Shown here piece by piece: positions 34,459 through 43,197 of a stretch of 64,000 nucleotides of DNA. The translations under genes were made by a program, and so were the position numbers. Source of the stretch: Nocardioides anomalus. GTDB lineage: Bacteria; Actinomycetota; Actinomycetes; Propionibacteriales; Nocardioidaceae. The stretch covers positions 1,674,001-1,738,000 of the forward strand of contig NZ_CP049257.1 of assembly GCF_011046535.1 (NCBI RefSeq), given 5' to 3'. How positions within the stretch are numbered: the first letter of the stretch is position 1; each line of letters opens with the position of its first letter. The notes beneath the pieces were generated by a model, which was not told the DNA's origin, did not search any database, and worked only from the letters and a program-made list of their open reading frames with translations.

Positions 34459-35790
34459 TCACCAGGACGTGTAGAAGAGGTGCTGCACCAGCAGCGCGGC
34501 GAGCACCTGGAGGCCGAGGCCCCAGCGGCGCCAGCCGGCGGGCAGCAGCGCGAAGGACAGGGTCAGCCACGGCACGAACGGCAGCCAGATCCGCTCGACC
34601 TCGGCCTTGCTCATGCCCGAGGCGTCGGCGGCGGCGACCACCAGTGCACCCGCGCCGATGAGCAGGAGCGGGACGCGGGCCTCGCGCAGGGGGCGCGCGA
34701 ACGGCGCGGAGAACAGCCCGGCCAGCAGCAGCGGCCCGGTGCTGACGACCAGCAGGGCCAGGTTGGCCCACCACCAGTAGGACAGCGGCCGGTCGGCGGC
34801 GATGCCGTCGTAGTACCGCTCGCGCAGGACGGGGTAGGCGTCCCACCACGAGAAGCCGAGCGCGGCGAACAGCAGCACCACGGCGAGGGCGGCGACGGCC
34901 GCGACGGGCAGCGGCTTCCACGCGCGCCCGGCCACGAGAACCGCGAGGGCGATCAGCCCCACGAGCGGCATGCCGTAGGACATGAGCACGGCGTAGCCGA
35001 GCAGCAGGCCGGCCGGGACCGCCCACCACAGCCGGCGGGTGGCCAGGGCCAGGCAGGCCATGCCCCAGGCCACGACCGCGCCGATGAGCGCGTCGGCCGA
35101 GACGGCCATGAAGACCGCGGCGGGGGTGAGGGCCAGGAACGGCGCGGCGCGCCGACCCCAGGACTCGGCCCCCAGGGCGCGCAGGGTGACCAGGAGCGCG
35201 ACGACCGTCGTCGCGGCGAGCACGGTCACCACGAGACCGGCGGCGAAGTCCCCGCCGAGCCCGATCGTGACCAGCCCGACGAAGAACAGCAGGGTGCCCG
35301 GCGGGTGTCCGGCCACATGGGTCGGCCAGTTGTCGGAGGCCGCGTAGGGGATCCGGTCGACGTAGGTCTGCAGCAGCGTGTGCAAGCTTCCGACCTCGCG
35401 CGCGGTGACGAGGTACTCGTAGGGGTTGCCCAGCACTCGGGAGATCCCGCTGGTGCCGTCGACGAAGGCGAGGGACAGCAGCCAGCCCAGCGAGGCGGCG
35501 TACGACGCGAGCAGGAGCCGGCGCCAGGAGAGCCGCTCGGCCAGGTCGGCGGCGTACCTGAAGCCGAGCAGGGCGATCGCGATCGCCGGTAGCGTGCCTG
35601 GACCGAACAGGTCCGGCTGCCACAAGCCGTGCAGGGGCGGGACCTCGCGGGGCGAGGCGTTGCGCGGGGCGCGGCTGGCCACCTCCCATCCGAGCTCCCG
35701 GGGGAGCACGAACGCCAAGGTGACGAGCACCGCGGCGGCGAGGAGACCGAGCCAGGGGACGGCACGGGGTACCGCGCGTGGGCCCGACAT
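34459..35790 (-). CDS. polytopic membrane protein, probable polyprenyl-sugar glycosyltransferase
   Basis: 443-aa protein with at least ten hydrophobic helices. It has a long first outer loop (RELGWEVASRAPRNASPREVP and beyond) and a second conserved loop YVDRIPYAASDNWPTHVAGH, whose pattern fits GT-C fold lipid-linked-sugar transferases. The loop HVAGHPPGTLLFF is family-like. It is divergent from the GT2 gene by 27 bp. Donor and acceptor unknown. Confidence 0.75.
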   Translation of the reverse strand: MSGPRAVPRAVPWLGLLAAAVLVTLAFVLPRELGWEVASRAPRNASPREVPPLHGLWQPDLFGPGTLPAIAIALLGFRYAADLAERLSWRRLLLASYAASLGWLLSLAFVDGTSGISRVLGNPYEYLVTAREVGSLHTLLQTYVDRIPYAASDNWPTHVAGHPPGTLLFFVGLVTIGLGGDFAAGLVVTVLAATTVVALLVTLRALGAESWGRRAAPFLALTPAAVFMAVSADALIGAVVAWGMACLALATRRLWWAVPAGLLLGYAVLMSYGMPLVGLIALAVLVAGRAWKPLPVAAVAALAVVLLFAALGFSWWDAYPVLRERYYDGIAADRPLSYWWWANLALLVVSTGPLLLAGLFSAPFARPLREARVPLLLIGAGALVVAAADASGMSKAEVERIWLPFVPWLTLSFALLPAGWRRWGLGLQVLAALLVQHLFYTSW

Positions 35791-35817
35791 GTCAGTGAGC
35801 GTAGGAGGAGGGGTCAC

Positions 35818-36471
35818 GTGGACGTCGACCTGGTGCTGCCGTGCCGCGACGAGGCACCGGCCCTCGCCGCGCTGCTGCCCGAGGTCCCGGACGGGATCCG
35901 CGTCATCGTGGCCGACAACGGCTCGCGCGACGCCACGGCGGACGTGGCGCGCCGCCTGGGCGCGACGGTGGTGGTCGAGGACCGGCCGGGGTACGGCGCG
36001 GCGGTGCACGCCGGGCTGCTGGCCGCGACCGCGGACCTGGTGGCGTTCATGGACGGGGACGGCTCCTTCGACCCGGTCGAGCTGCTGCCGCTCATCGACG
36101 ACGTCCGCTCCGGGCGCGCGGACCTGGCCGTCGGCCGCCGTCGGCCGACGGGGCGGGGCACGTGGCCGTGGCACGCGCGGGCCGGCAACGCGCTGATCGT
36201 GGCCTGGCTGCGTCGCCGGATCGGGCTGCCCGCGCACGACATCGCGCCGATGCGGGTCTGCCGCCGGGCCGATCTGCTGGCCCTGGGCGTGGAGGACCGG
36301 CGCTTCGGCTACCCGGTCGAGCTGCTGCAGAAGGCGACCCGGGCGGGGTGGCGCTTCTCCGAGCACGACGTGTCCTACCGACCGCGGGCCGAGGGCACGA
36401 AGTCCAAGGTGTCCGGCTCGGTGCGCGGCACCCTGCGCACCGCCCGCGACTTCGCGCGGGTGCTCTCGTGA
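35818..36471 (+). CDS. family 2 glycosyltransferase
   Basis: 217-aa soluble GT2 (GT-A fold). LPCRDEAPAL starts the nucleotide-binding domain, VADNGSRDAT follows, and DGDGSFDP gives the DxD metal site. There is no membrane anchor, unlike dolichol-phosphate mannosyltransferases with tails. GTG 35818 has a strong AGGAGGAGGGG site. It is coupled by GTGA to the DUF2064 gene. Confidence 0.9.
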   Translation: MDVDLVLPCRDEAPALAALLPEVPDGIRVIVADNGSRDATADVARRLGATVVVEDRPGYGAAVHAGLLAATADLVAFMDGDGSFDPVELLPLIDDVRSGRADLAVGRRRPTGRGTWPWHARAGNALIVAWLRRRIGLPAHDIAPMRVCRRADLLALGVEDRRFGYPVELLQKATRAGWRFSEHDVSYRPRAEGTKSKVSGSVRGTLRTARDFARVLS

Positions 36472-37115
36472 CGTCGGTCCTTGTCGTGGCCAAGGCGCCG
36501 GAGCCTGGACGGGTCAAGACCCGGCTCGGGGCCGACATCGGGATGGCCGAGGCGGCGCAGGTCGCCGCGGCCTCGCTGCTGGACACGCTCGCGGCCTGCT
36601 CGGCCGTCGCCGCGGAGCGCCACCTGTCGCTGGCCGGCGACCTGCGCGGCGCCGTGCGCGCCGAGGAGCTGGCGGCCGCGACCACGGGCTGGACCGTGCA
36701 CCCCCAGGCCGGCCCGGACTTCGGGGCGCGGCTGGCCGACGCGCACGCCCGCGTGCCCGGACCGGTGGTCCAGGTCGGCATGGACACCCCGCACCTGACC
36801 CCCGCCCTGCTGGAGGAGGCGCTCGCCGGGCTGGCGTCGTACGACGCGGTGCTGGGCCCGGCGGAGGACGGCGGCTGGTGGGTGCTGGCGCTGCGGGACC
36901 CGGCCGCCGCGGCGGCGCTGGCCGCGGTCGAGATGTCGACCCCGACCACCGGCGCCGACACCCGCGCCGCCCTGGAGCGGGCCGGGCTGAGCGTGGGGGA
37001 GGCAGCGACGCTGCGCGACGTGGACACCGTCGCCGACGCCGACGCGGTGGCGGCGCTGGCGCCCGGATCGCGGTTCGCGACCACCTGGGCGCGGGTCAGG
37101 CCGCTTGCGCCATGA
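36468..37115 (+). CDS. DUF2064 (TIGR04282-type) nucleotidyl/glycosyl transferase-like protein
   Basis: 215-aa GT-A-fold protein: VVAKAPEPGRVKTRLG is the family start motif, and VQVGMDTPHL with LGPAEDGGWWVLAL carry the DUF2064 core. Members often sit beside a GT2 partner, as here. The family is sometimes named after arsenosugar biosynthesis, but no arsenic gene is nearby. Its 3' end overlaps the convergent methyltransferase by 20 bp. Confidence 0.88.
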   Translation: MTSVLVVAKAPEPGRVKTRLGADIGMAEAAQVAAASLLDTLAACSAVAAERHLSLAGDLRGAVRAEELAAATTGWTVHPQAGPDFGARLADAHARVPGPVVQVGMDTPHLTPALLEEALAGLASYDAVLGPAEDGGWWVLALRDPAAAAALAAVEMSTPTTGADTRAALERAGLSVGEAATLRDVDTVADADAVAALAPGSRFATTWARVRPLAP

Positions 37116-37995
37116 CCAGCGACTGCGACACTCCAGGCATGTCCCGCACGCGCGCGAACCCGGCCTCGCGCAGCAGCTCGGCCGCGCACAGCACCGACAT
37201 CGGCCCGCCGCCGCGCAGCACCGCGTCGTGCTCGAGCGCCGCGGCCTCCAGCGGCGTGCAGCCGTCCGCGCTGGCCGCCACCGGCATCACCAGCCAGCAG
37301 CCGGGCCGGAGCGCGCGTCGCACGCGTCCGAGGCCGACCTCCAGGTCGGCGCGCGACAGGAAGATCTGGGGCATCCAGGCCAGGTCGTACGCGTCCTCGT
37401 CGACCAGGTCCACCACCGACTGCTGGCGCAGCTCGATGAGGTGGCCGACCGGGGACTCGGCGAGGTGCTCCTTGGCCATGCTGAGCGCCTCGAACGAGAC
37501 GTCGAGCCCGACCGCGCTGGTGCCGGGGAAGGTCTCGCAGATGGTCTGGGCGATCGCGCCGGTGCCGACGCCGACGTCGAGGAAGCGGGCGCGGCCCTCG
37601 TCGAGCCGGTCGCGGGTCACCGGGAGCATCGGGAGCACGCCCTCGGCCAGGATGGCGGCCACGGAGCGGCTGGCCACGCCCATGGCCAGGATCTGGTCCG
37701 GGTCGGTGGCGGTCAGCCGGTCCTCGTCGTGCCCGTGGTGCAGGGCGCGGCGCAGCTCGGCGACGAGGTTCGCGGCGAGGATCTGCGGGTCGTCGTACCA
37801 CGGGTGCAGGTCGACCGGCTCGAGCCGGCCGCCGGCGGACTCGCGCAGCACCTGCGCAGCGACCAGCAACCGGGCGTCGGCGACGTCCAGCTCGTCTGTC
37901 AGCGGCCGGCCCTCCAGGATGTCGGCCCATCCGCCCGTGCGCGCCAGGCGCGCGAGCGCGCCGACGACCTGGACCTGTCGGAGAGATTCGATCAA
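37096..37995 (-). CDS. class I SAM-dependent methyltransferase
   Basis: 299-aa methyltransferase with motif I FLDVGVGTGAIAQ and acidic end of strand 2 AVGLDVS. An ~120-residue helical N-terminal region precedes the SAM domain, as in small-molecule O- or C-methyltransferases. TTG 37995 is chosen because AGGAAGGGG lies 9 bases upstream; an ATG at 38061 lacks a ribosome site. It is divergent from the molybdopterin oxidoreductase gene. Confidence 0.85.
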   Translation of the reverse strand: MIESLRQVQVVGALARLARTGGWADILEGRPLTDELDVADARLLVAAQVLRESAGGRLEPVDLHPWYDDPQILAANLVAELRRALHHGHDEDRLTATDPDQILAMGVASRSVAAILAEGVLPMLPVTRDRLDEGRARFLDVGVGTGAIAQTICETFPGTSAVGLDVSFEALSMAKEHLAESPVGHLIELRQQSVVDLVDEDAYDLAWMPQIFLSRADLEVGLGRVRRALRPGCWLVMPVAASADGCTPLEAAALEHDAVLRGGGPMSVLCAAELLREAGFARVRDMPGVSQSLVMAQAA

Positions 37996-38121
37996 GCCGT
38001 GGCACCCCTTCCTGGCTCCTGCTGCTGGGACCGTCAGTACCCTCGAGACGTGGTCCTCCATCAGGGTGTTCGTCACGGGACGTGCACGGGATGGGTACCC
38101 CACCCCGGGGGGTGAGACACG

Positions 38122-39276
38122 GTGAGCCGCCTACCGAGTGACGAGTCCTTCACCTCACGATTGCACAGCGCCGCGGTCGCGGCCCGGGTCGGGCTGGTCC
38201 TGGCCGTGTGTTTCGGGATCTGCTTCACCACCGGACTCATCAGCCACTACGCGCAGAGCCCGAGCCAGCCCGTGCCGTTCCCCACCAGTCCGTCGTGGGG
38301 CTACCGGGTCACCCAGGGGCTGCACGTGGTGACCGGTACGGCGAGCGTCCCGCTGCTGCTCGTCAAGCTCTGGACGGTCTACCCGCAGCTGTTCCGGCGC
38401 CCGCCGCGCGAGCTGCGCAAGGCGGCCCTCGACGGCCTGGAGCGGCTGTCCATCCTCACGCTGGTGGCCTCGGCGCTGTTCCTGCTCGCCTCCGGGCTGG
38501 CCAACATCACCGAGTGGTACCCCTGGGACTTCTCCTTCCGGCCCACCCACTACGCCCTGGCCTGGATCGCGATCGGCTCGCTGGTCGTGCACGTCGCGGT
38601 GAAGCTGGCCGTGATCCGCGAGGCCCTGGGCACCGACGTCGAGGACCCCGCCCTCGACTCCGGCAACGCCACCCGCCCCAGCGCGCTGTCGCGGCGCGGC
38701 CTGGTGCGGGCCAGCTGGCTGGCCGCCGGGCTCGCCGCCCTGGCCGTGGCCGGCAACACCGTGCCGTTCCTGCGCAAGGTCTCGGTCCTGGCCCCGCACT
38801 CCGGCGACGGCCCGCAGGACCTGCCGGTGACCAAGTCGGCGTACGCCGCCCGCGTGGGCGCGGCCGCCACCTCCGCGGCGTACCGCCTGGAGCTGGTGCG
38901 CGGCGACCGCACCGTCACCCTGTCGCGCGACGAGCTGCTGGCCCTGGACCAGCAGACCCAGGAGCTGCCCATCGCCTGCGTCGAGGGCTGGTCGGCCAGC
39001 GGCACCTGGACCGGCGTGCGGCTGCGGACCCTGCTGGACCTCGTGGACCGCCCGGCGGGCAGTGACGTGCACCTGACCTCGCTGCAGGAGAGCGGGGCGT
39101 TCCGCCGCTCCACCCTGCCGGGCAACTTCGCCGACGACGACCGCACCACGCTCGCGCTGCTGCTGAACGGCGAGGCGCTGGCCCTGGACCACGGCTACCC
39201 GGCGCGGCTCATCGCCCCCAACCGGCCCGGCGTGCTGCAGACCAAGTGGGTCACCCGGATCGAGGTGCTCGCGTGA
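38122..39276 (+). CDS. membrane-fused sulfite-oxidase-family molybdopterin oxidoreductase
   Basis: 384-aa fusion. Residues ~20-170 hold four helices of cytochrome b561-like type with helix histidines (QGLHVVTG, PTHYALAW, LVVHVAVK). A twin-arginine-like anchor SRRGLVRASWLAAG follows near 195. Residues ~250-384 form the molybdopterin domain, with the predicted Mo-ligand Cys in IACVEGWSASGTWTGV. The Mo domain should lie outside the membrane and exchange electrons with heme. Substrate unknown. GTGA couples it to a small membrane protein. Confidence 0.87.
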   Translation: MSRLPSDESFTSRLHSAAVAARVGLVLAVCFGICFTTGLISHYAQSPSQPVPFPTSPSWGYRVTQGLHVVTGTASVPLLLVKLWTVYPQLFRRPPRELRKAALDGLERLSILTLVASALFLLASGLANITEWYPWDFSFRPTHYALAWIAIGSLVVHVAVKLAVIREALGTDVEDPALDSGNATRPSALSRRGLVRASWLAAGLAALAVAGNTVPFLRKVSVLAPHSGDGPQDLPVTKSAYAARVGAAATSAAYRLELVRGDRTVTLSRDELLALDQQTQELPIACVEGWSASGTWTGVRLRTLLDLVDRPAGSDVHLTSLQESGAFRRSTLPGNFADDDRTTLALLLNGEALALDHGYPARLIAPNRPGVLQTKWVTRIEVLA

Positions 39277-39698
39277 GGGCCCGGCTGCTCCTCGGCGGCC
39301 TCGGCGGCGTCGTCGGGCTGTACGGCGCCTGGCTGCTGCTCACCACCCAGGACCGCGACCAGCTCGTCAGCGCCGGCACCTGGCTGGTCGGCGGCGTCGT
39401 GCTGCACGACGGCGTGCTCGCGCCCCTCGTGCTGCTGGTGCTGTTCGTCGGCGGGCGGCTGCTGCCCGCGGCGTACCGCGCGCCCGCGGCCATCGGCCTG
39501 CTCGTGCTCGGCAGCCTGACCCTGCTCGCCGTACCCGTGCTCGGGGCGTTCGGGCGCCAGGTGCACAACCCCGCGCTGCTCGACCGGCACTACTGGGTCG
39601 GCTGGCTCGTGCTGGCCGCGCTGGTCCTGCTCGCGGTCGTGGCGGCGGGGGAGCGGCGCCGCCGCACCCCCGGACGAGCGACGCCCCGCTGGACCTGA
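39273..39698 (+). CDS. 141-aa membrane protein
   Basis: Four-helix membrane protein beginning VRARLLLGG, with helices near 4-22, 34-60, 66-88 and 105-124, and a basic tail. His residues GGVVLHDG and RHYWVGW border helices. It overlaps the molybdopterin oxidoreductase stop (GTGA), so it may be a small partner of that enzyme. The stop codon forms the loop of a strong terminator. No family recognised. Confidence 0.78.
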   Translation: MRARLLLGGLGGVVGLYGAWLLLTTQDRDQLVSAGTWLVGGVVLHDGVLAPLVLLVLFVGGRLLPAAYRAPAAIGLLVLGSLTLLAVPVLGAFGRQVHNPALLDRHYWVGWLVLAALVLLAVVAAGERRRRTPGRATPRWT

Positions 39699-39713
39699 GG
39701 TCCGGCGGGGCGT
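39681..39713. terminator. terminator hairpin whose loop is the stop codon
   Basis: ACGCCCCGCTGGACC (39681-39695) pairs with GGTCCGGCGGGGCGT (39699-39713), 15 bp with one G-T pair. The three-base loop TGA is the stop codon of the preceding gene. Confidence 0.7.
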
Positions 39714-39846
39714 GCGTGGCCCCCAGGTTCCGGGGGTTGAACCTGCGACCGGCGCCGACGCTAGGCCGCAAGATCGCTCTCATCCCGCAGGCGTGGAGTT
39801 CTTCACCCGTTCGGGTTGCCAGAAGGGCCCCTGGGGGTGAAGTCGA

Positions 39847-40116
39847 TCAGTGGTGGGCGGGCGACTTGCGGCCCATCAGGCCTTCCACCACGCCGACCAG
39901 GAGCACCGCGGCGATGATCGCCACGACCGCGCCCAGGATGTTCAGCTCGAAGATGTCGCCGGTGCCGAGCGCGGAGGCGACGATGCCGCCGATCAGCGAG
40001 CCGAGCACGCCCAGGAGCAGCGTCCCGAGCAGTCCGAGGTTCTGGCGTCCGGGCTTGAGCAGTCGCGCCAGGAAGCCGACGACGAGACCGAAGATGAGGA
40101 ATCCGATGATGGCCAT
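39847..40116 (-). CDS. GlsB/YeaQ/YmgE-family stress membrane protein
   Basis: 89-aa transglycosylase-associated protein with three helices and the glycine-rich pattern FLIFGLVVGFLARLLKPG, LGTLLLGVLGSLIGGIVAS. Length and motifs fit the family tightly. Members are stress-induced small membrane proteins of uncertain biochemical role. ATG 40114-40116; it stands alone between a terminator and the MerR-DICT gene. Confidence 0.93.
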   Translation of the reverse strand: MAIIGFLIFGLVVGFLARLLKPGRQNLGLLGTLLLGVLGSLIGGIVASALGTGDIFELNILGAVVAIIAAVLLVGVVEGLMGRKSPAHH

Positions 40117-40166
40117 ACCCCACCGGTATCCCGTCCGGCCGCGCCGAGCCCTCGGTGGGGGTGACG

Positions 40167-41060
40167 TCACCCACGTGCGAGGCGGGACGCCACGCCCTGC
40201 AGGAGGCGCTCGGTGGCCCACCGCCCGCTCGGCGGCGTGCGCCGCGGGTCGGACAGCGCACCGGCGAGCAGCGCGGTCGCGCGCTCGCTGCCGGCCGCCG
40301 ACGCCGCCGCTGCGCACCGGCGTGCCGCGGTGCGCACCACCGCCGGGTCGACGGTCCAGACGACCTCGAAGGTCCGTGGTCCGTCGTCCGGCCGCTCGCG
40401 AGCGAGCAGGGCGGTGGCCAGCGCCGGTCCGTCGTGGACCAGGAGCCACTCGCGCGTGAGGGGTACGCCGGGCGGCAGGTCGACGAGGACGACCTCGTCG
40501 TCGCTCCAGCCGCTGTGGTCGCTGTGGTCGCTGTGGTCGGGTTGCGCGAAGGCGTGCGCCGACGCCACGAGGCCGGCGAGCTCCTGCCACCGCGCTCGCG
40601 ACGCGGCGTGGTGCCGCACGGTCTGGAAGCCGCCGAACAGGTGGCCCCCGGCGCCGCTCAGCACGACCTCGTCCTCGATCGCGCGGGACAGGGCGAGGAC
40701 CGCGGGCTTGGCCAGCGTGGTCCGCGGCAGGCCTGGGTGCGCGGCCGAGACCTCGCCGTGGACCGAGAGCAGCACCCCGCGCTCGCGCTCGGCCAGGGCC
40801 GCGTCGACCGCCTCGCGCACGCCCGTGCCAGCCGCCTGCCTCTCCAGCACCCGCCGGATGGTCGTGATGTCGCGGGCCGAGTAGCGGCGGTGCCCGCCGC
40901 CCTCCTGGGTCCGGTGGGGCGCCGGGAAGCCGTAGCGCTCCTCCCACGCCCGCAGCGCCGGTACCGACATCCCCGTGGCCGCGGCCAGCGCGCCGATGGA
41001 CAGCACGTGCGGCTGCGGGTCGCGCAGGTGGTCCGGCTCGCGCCGGGGTGGTTCTGCCAC
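40167..41060 (-). CDS. MerR-family regulator with DICT sensory domain
   Basis: 297-aa protein. Residues ~18-90 form a MerR helix-turn-helix (LSIGALAAATGMSVPALRAWEERYGF, then GGHRRYS). A DICT domain follows from about 125, with LSRAIEDEVVLSGAGGHLFGG. DICT domains occur in light- or stress-linked signalling proteins. The MerR domain recognises RYGFPxPxRTxxGxRxY in the usual way. A three-copy 9-bp tandem repeat (40511-40537) encodes DHS repeats in the sensor. GTG 41060 is the probable start. Targets unknown. Confidence 0.85.
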   Translation of the reverse strand: MAEPPRREPDHLRDPQPHVLSIGALAAATGMSVPALRAWEERYGFPAPHRTQEGGGHRRYSARDITTIRRVLERQAAGTGVREAVDAALAERERGVLLSVHGEVSAAHPGLPRTTLAKPAVLALSRAIEDEVVLSGAGGHLFGGFQTVRHHAASRARWQELAGLVASAHAFAQPDHSDHSDHSGWSDDEVVLVDLPPGVPLTREWLLVHDGPALATALLARERPDDGPRTFEVVWTVDPAVVRTAARRCAAAASAAGSERATALLAGALSDPRRTPPSGRWATERLLQGVASRLARG

Positions 41061-41478
41061 GGCCGTCAGTGCTCCCGGTCTGCCGTACGCCTTGAGCGAG
41101 CGGACCCGCTCCCCCCGACGCGCGGTGCGGGTCCGCCCGACCCCTCGTGGGCGATTCTGCGCCGCCGACGGCCCGTGTGTCGAGGTTCGCTGCGAAGTGT
41201 CGACGAACCTCACCCACGCGGGTGTCTCTCGAGCTGGCGCACTCACCCGAAAGGAGACCCTTCCTCACTCGGTCGGGTGGCCTGCGCTGGTCCAGCCCAC
41301 CTGGCGCCGTCCTGCGGCACACGATCGTGATCACGAGGCGGCTGGCTCCGGTCCCCCGCGGGGCCAGCCGCTTCACCCGTGCGTCGGCCCTTCCCGGTGA
41401 GGCTCACCGTCAGAACCGGCTCAGCGCGGCGTGCCGTCAGTGGACGGATTGCGGGTCCGGTGGACCTAGGGTCCGAGG
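41061..41478. other. gene-free gap with hairpin and palindrome
   Basis: No plausible gene in 418 bp upstream of both divergent genes. It contains TCGTGATCACGA (41325-41336), a 12-bp perfect palindrome, and a 9-bp stem GCGGCTGGC/GCCAGCCGC (41338-41371). Either could be an operator or a transcript structure. Confidence 0.55.
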
Positions 41479-42438
41479 ATGCGCACTCCTCTGACCGCCC
41501 TTGCGGTCGTCCTCGTCCTCGCCGTGGGCGGGCCGGCCCTGGCCTCCGACGCTGCCCAGCGGGCCAAGCCCAAGCCCGACCTCAAGATCACCCAGGTGGA
41601 GGTCACCGGCACCACCAGCCTCTCGGTGTCGGTGCAGCTCAAGAACGCAGGGACCAGGAAGGCCGGCTCCTCGACGGTCGCGCTCACGGTCTCCAGGGAC
41701 GCCACGGCCTCGTCGGACGACGCGGTGGTCGGCACCGTGAAGGCCCCGAAGGTGAAGCCGCGCAAGAAGGCCGAGCTCACCGCCACGGTGCAGGTCCCGG
41801 CGCCGACGGTCGGCACCTACTACCTGATCGCGTGCGCCGACAGCACCGACAAGCTGAAGGAGCGCAAGGAGGGCAACAACTGTCGTGCCTCGGCCGCCCT
41901 CACCGTCTCGACGGTGACGGTGACCGGCGCCGCGACGGCAGGGGGCAGCGTCACCGCGGCGACCTCGGCCGGCGTGTGCTCCGGCGCCACCTGCACGGTG
42001 CCGAGCGGCGCGGCGACGGTGACGCTGACCCCGGTGGCGGCCGCGGGCAACTCCTTCGCCGGCTGGAGCGGCGCGAGCTGCCCCGGGACGACGGACACCC
42101 AGAAGCGACGGGTGATCACGAACCCGACCGCGACCGTGGCCTGCACGGCGACGTTCGCCCCGTCGAGGGCGGTCACCTACAACACCGGGGGAGCACCGGC
42201 CAGCGCCGTCGCCGCCACCACGACGGCCGGCTCCTGCGCCGTGAACGGGGCGAACACCGGCGGCTGCACCGTGCCCTCCGGCGCGGCGACCGTCACGCTG
42301 ACCGCCAGCTCGACGTCCGGGGGCCTGGCCTTCAACGGCTGGTCCGGTGACGCCGCGTGCACCACGACCAACGCCACGGTGACGATCACCAACCCGACCG
42401 CGGACCTCACCTGCACCGCGGCGTACCTGCCGATCTGA
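41479..42438 (+). CDS. secreted CARDB and bacterial-repeat-domain protein
   Basis: 319-aa exported protein. The signal peptide is RTPLTALAVVLVLAVGGPALAS. Residues ~32-140 form a CARDB domain (PDLKITQVEVTGTTSLSV, YYLIACADSTDKLKERKEG), an Ig-like adhesion fold. Two Listeria-Bacteroides-type repeats follow at ~145-225 and ~228-318. Each has a CTVPSGAATVTLT core and a GWSG turn (FAGWSGASC, FNGWSGDAAC). Probably a surface or extracellular adhesion module; no sorting signal is seen. Confidence 0.87.
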   Translation: MRTPLTALAVVLVLAVGGPALASDAAQRAKPKPDLKITQVEVTGTTSLSVSVQLKNAGTRKAGSSTVALTVSRDATASSDDAVVGTVKAPKVKPRKKAELTATVQVPAPTVGTYYLIACADSTDKLKERKEGNNCRASAALTVSTVTVTGAATAGGSVTAATSAGVCSGATCTVPSGAATVTLTPVAAAGNSFAGWSGASCPGTTDTQKRRVITNPTATVACTATFAPSRAVTYNTGGAPASAVAATTTAGSCAVNGANTGGCTVPSGAATVTLTASSTSGGLAFNGWSGDAACTTTNATVTITNPTADLTCTAAYLPI

Positions 42439-42470
42439 CCGAGCCGGGACGGGACGGGACGCAGGACCCT

Positions 42471-42515
42471 GCACCCCGGGCGGGCTCTGCGCGAGCAGAG
42501 CCTGCCGGGGGGTGC
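42471..42515. terminator. long bidirectional terminator between CARDB gene and rnpB
   Basis: GCACCCCGGGCGGGCTCTGC (42471-42490) pairs with the complementary 42495-42515 across a GCGA tetraloop, with minor mismatches. It serves the 3' end of the secreted-protein gene and of the convergent RNase P RNA. Confidence 0.75.
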
Positions 42516-42519
42516 GGAC

Positions 42520-42909
42520 GGGCTGGCCTGTAGGCCGGGTTCTGTCCCCGGTCTCCCGGGGGGCGACCATCCATCTACGGGAGCCGTTGCCGACCCCCTC
42601 CAGCGGTCTACCCGCGTGCTCGGGCGGGCCGCCCTCGAACGCACACGCGCCCGGGCTCTCGCCCGGACTTCTTGACCTTGCTCCAGGTGGGGTTTGCCTA
42701 GCCGGCCCGGTCGCCCGGGCCGCTGGTGGTCTCTTGCACCACCGTTTCACCCTTACCGCTCTCCCCGGAGGAGGGCGGCGGTCTGTTCTCTGTGGCACTG
42801 TCCCGCGGGTCACCCCGGGTGGGTGTTGCCCACCACCTCGCCCTGTGGAGCCCGGACCTTCCTCGGCGACGCACCTCTCGGTACGCCGACGCGGTCGCCC
42901 GGCCAGCCC
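42520..42909 (-). ncRNA. rnpB: RNase P RNA (type A)
   Basis: About 390-nt catalytic RNA of RNase P. Read on the minus strand it shows the invariant GGAAGGTCCGGGCTCC (CR-I), ACAGAGAACAGACCGCC and GGTAAGGGTGAAACGGTG. AACCCCACCTGGAGCAAGG, GGTAGACCGCTGGAG and ACAGAACCCGGCCTACAGG follow. P1 is GGGCTGGCC at 42909-42901 pairing GGCCAGCCC at 42528-42520, which fixes both ends. Order matches actinobacterial type A RNAs. All protein frames here are artefacts. Confidence 0.96.
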
Positions 42910-42924
42910 ATCCGCAGCGGCAGC

Positions 42925-43197
42925 CTAGCGCTCGACGTGGATGCGCACCCAGCCGTCGTCCTCGAGCCAGCCGTGCTGGCCGGCGTAGGCGAGCATGGCG
43001 TCGAGGCCGGCGCGCCACTCGGGGTCGGCGGCGAGCGGACCCGCGAGCTCGAGGAGCAGCGCCGGCGCCACGGCCACGTGGTCGTCGGGCAGCGGGCGCG
43101 CCCAGTCGCCGACGGTGCCGACGGGGTCGGTGAGGCGCACCGAGAGCCGGCCGAACTCCCACGGCTCGTCGAGCGCGGTGCCGTCGATGACGATCAC
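42925..43197 (-). CDS. 90-aa conserved-type hypothetical protein
   Basis: Small cytosolic protein starting VIVIDGTALDEPWEFG, with GTG overlapping the stop of the acyl-CoA dehydrogenase gene. Acidic, no membrane segment, C-terminus GWLEDDGWVRIHVER. Its coupling to the dehydrogenases suggests a role in the same pathway. Not recognised beyond that. Confidence 0.75.
   Translation of the reverse strand: MIVIDGTALDEPWEFGRLSVRLTDPVGTVGDWARPLPDDHVAVAPALLLELAGPLAADPEWRAGLDAMLAYAGQHGWLEDDGWVRIHVER

Noticed and set aside
39726..39760. T-arm-like TTGAACCTGCGACC suggesting a tRNA remnant
   Set aside because: No acceptor, D arm or anticodon arm is found; the match is a short chance similarity.
42512..43162. 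Protein frames on both strands across 42512-43162
   Set aside because: They cover RNase P RNA and the start of the 90-aa gene; RNA motifs explain the sequence.
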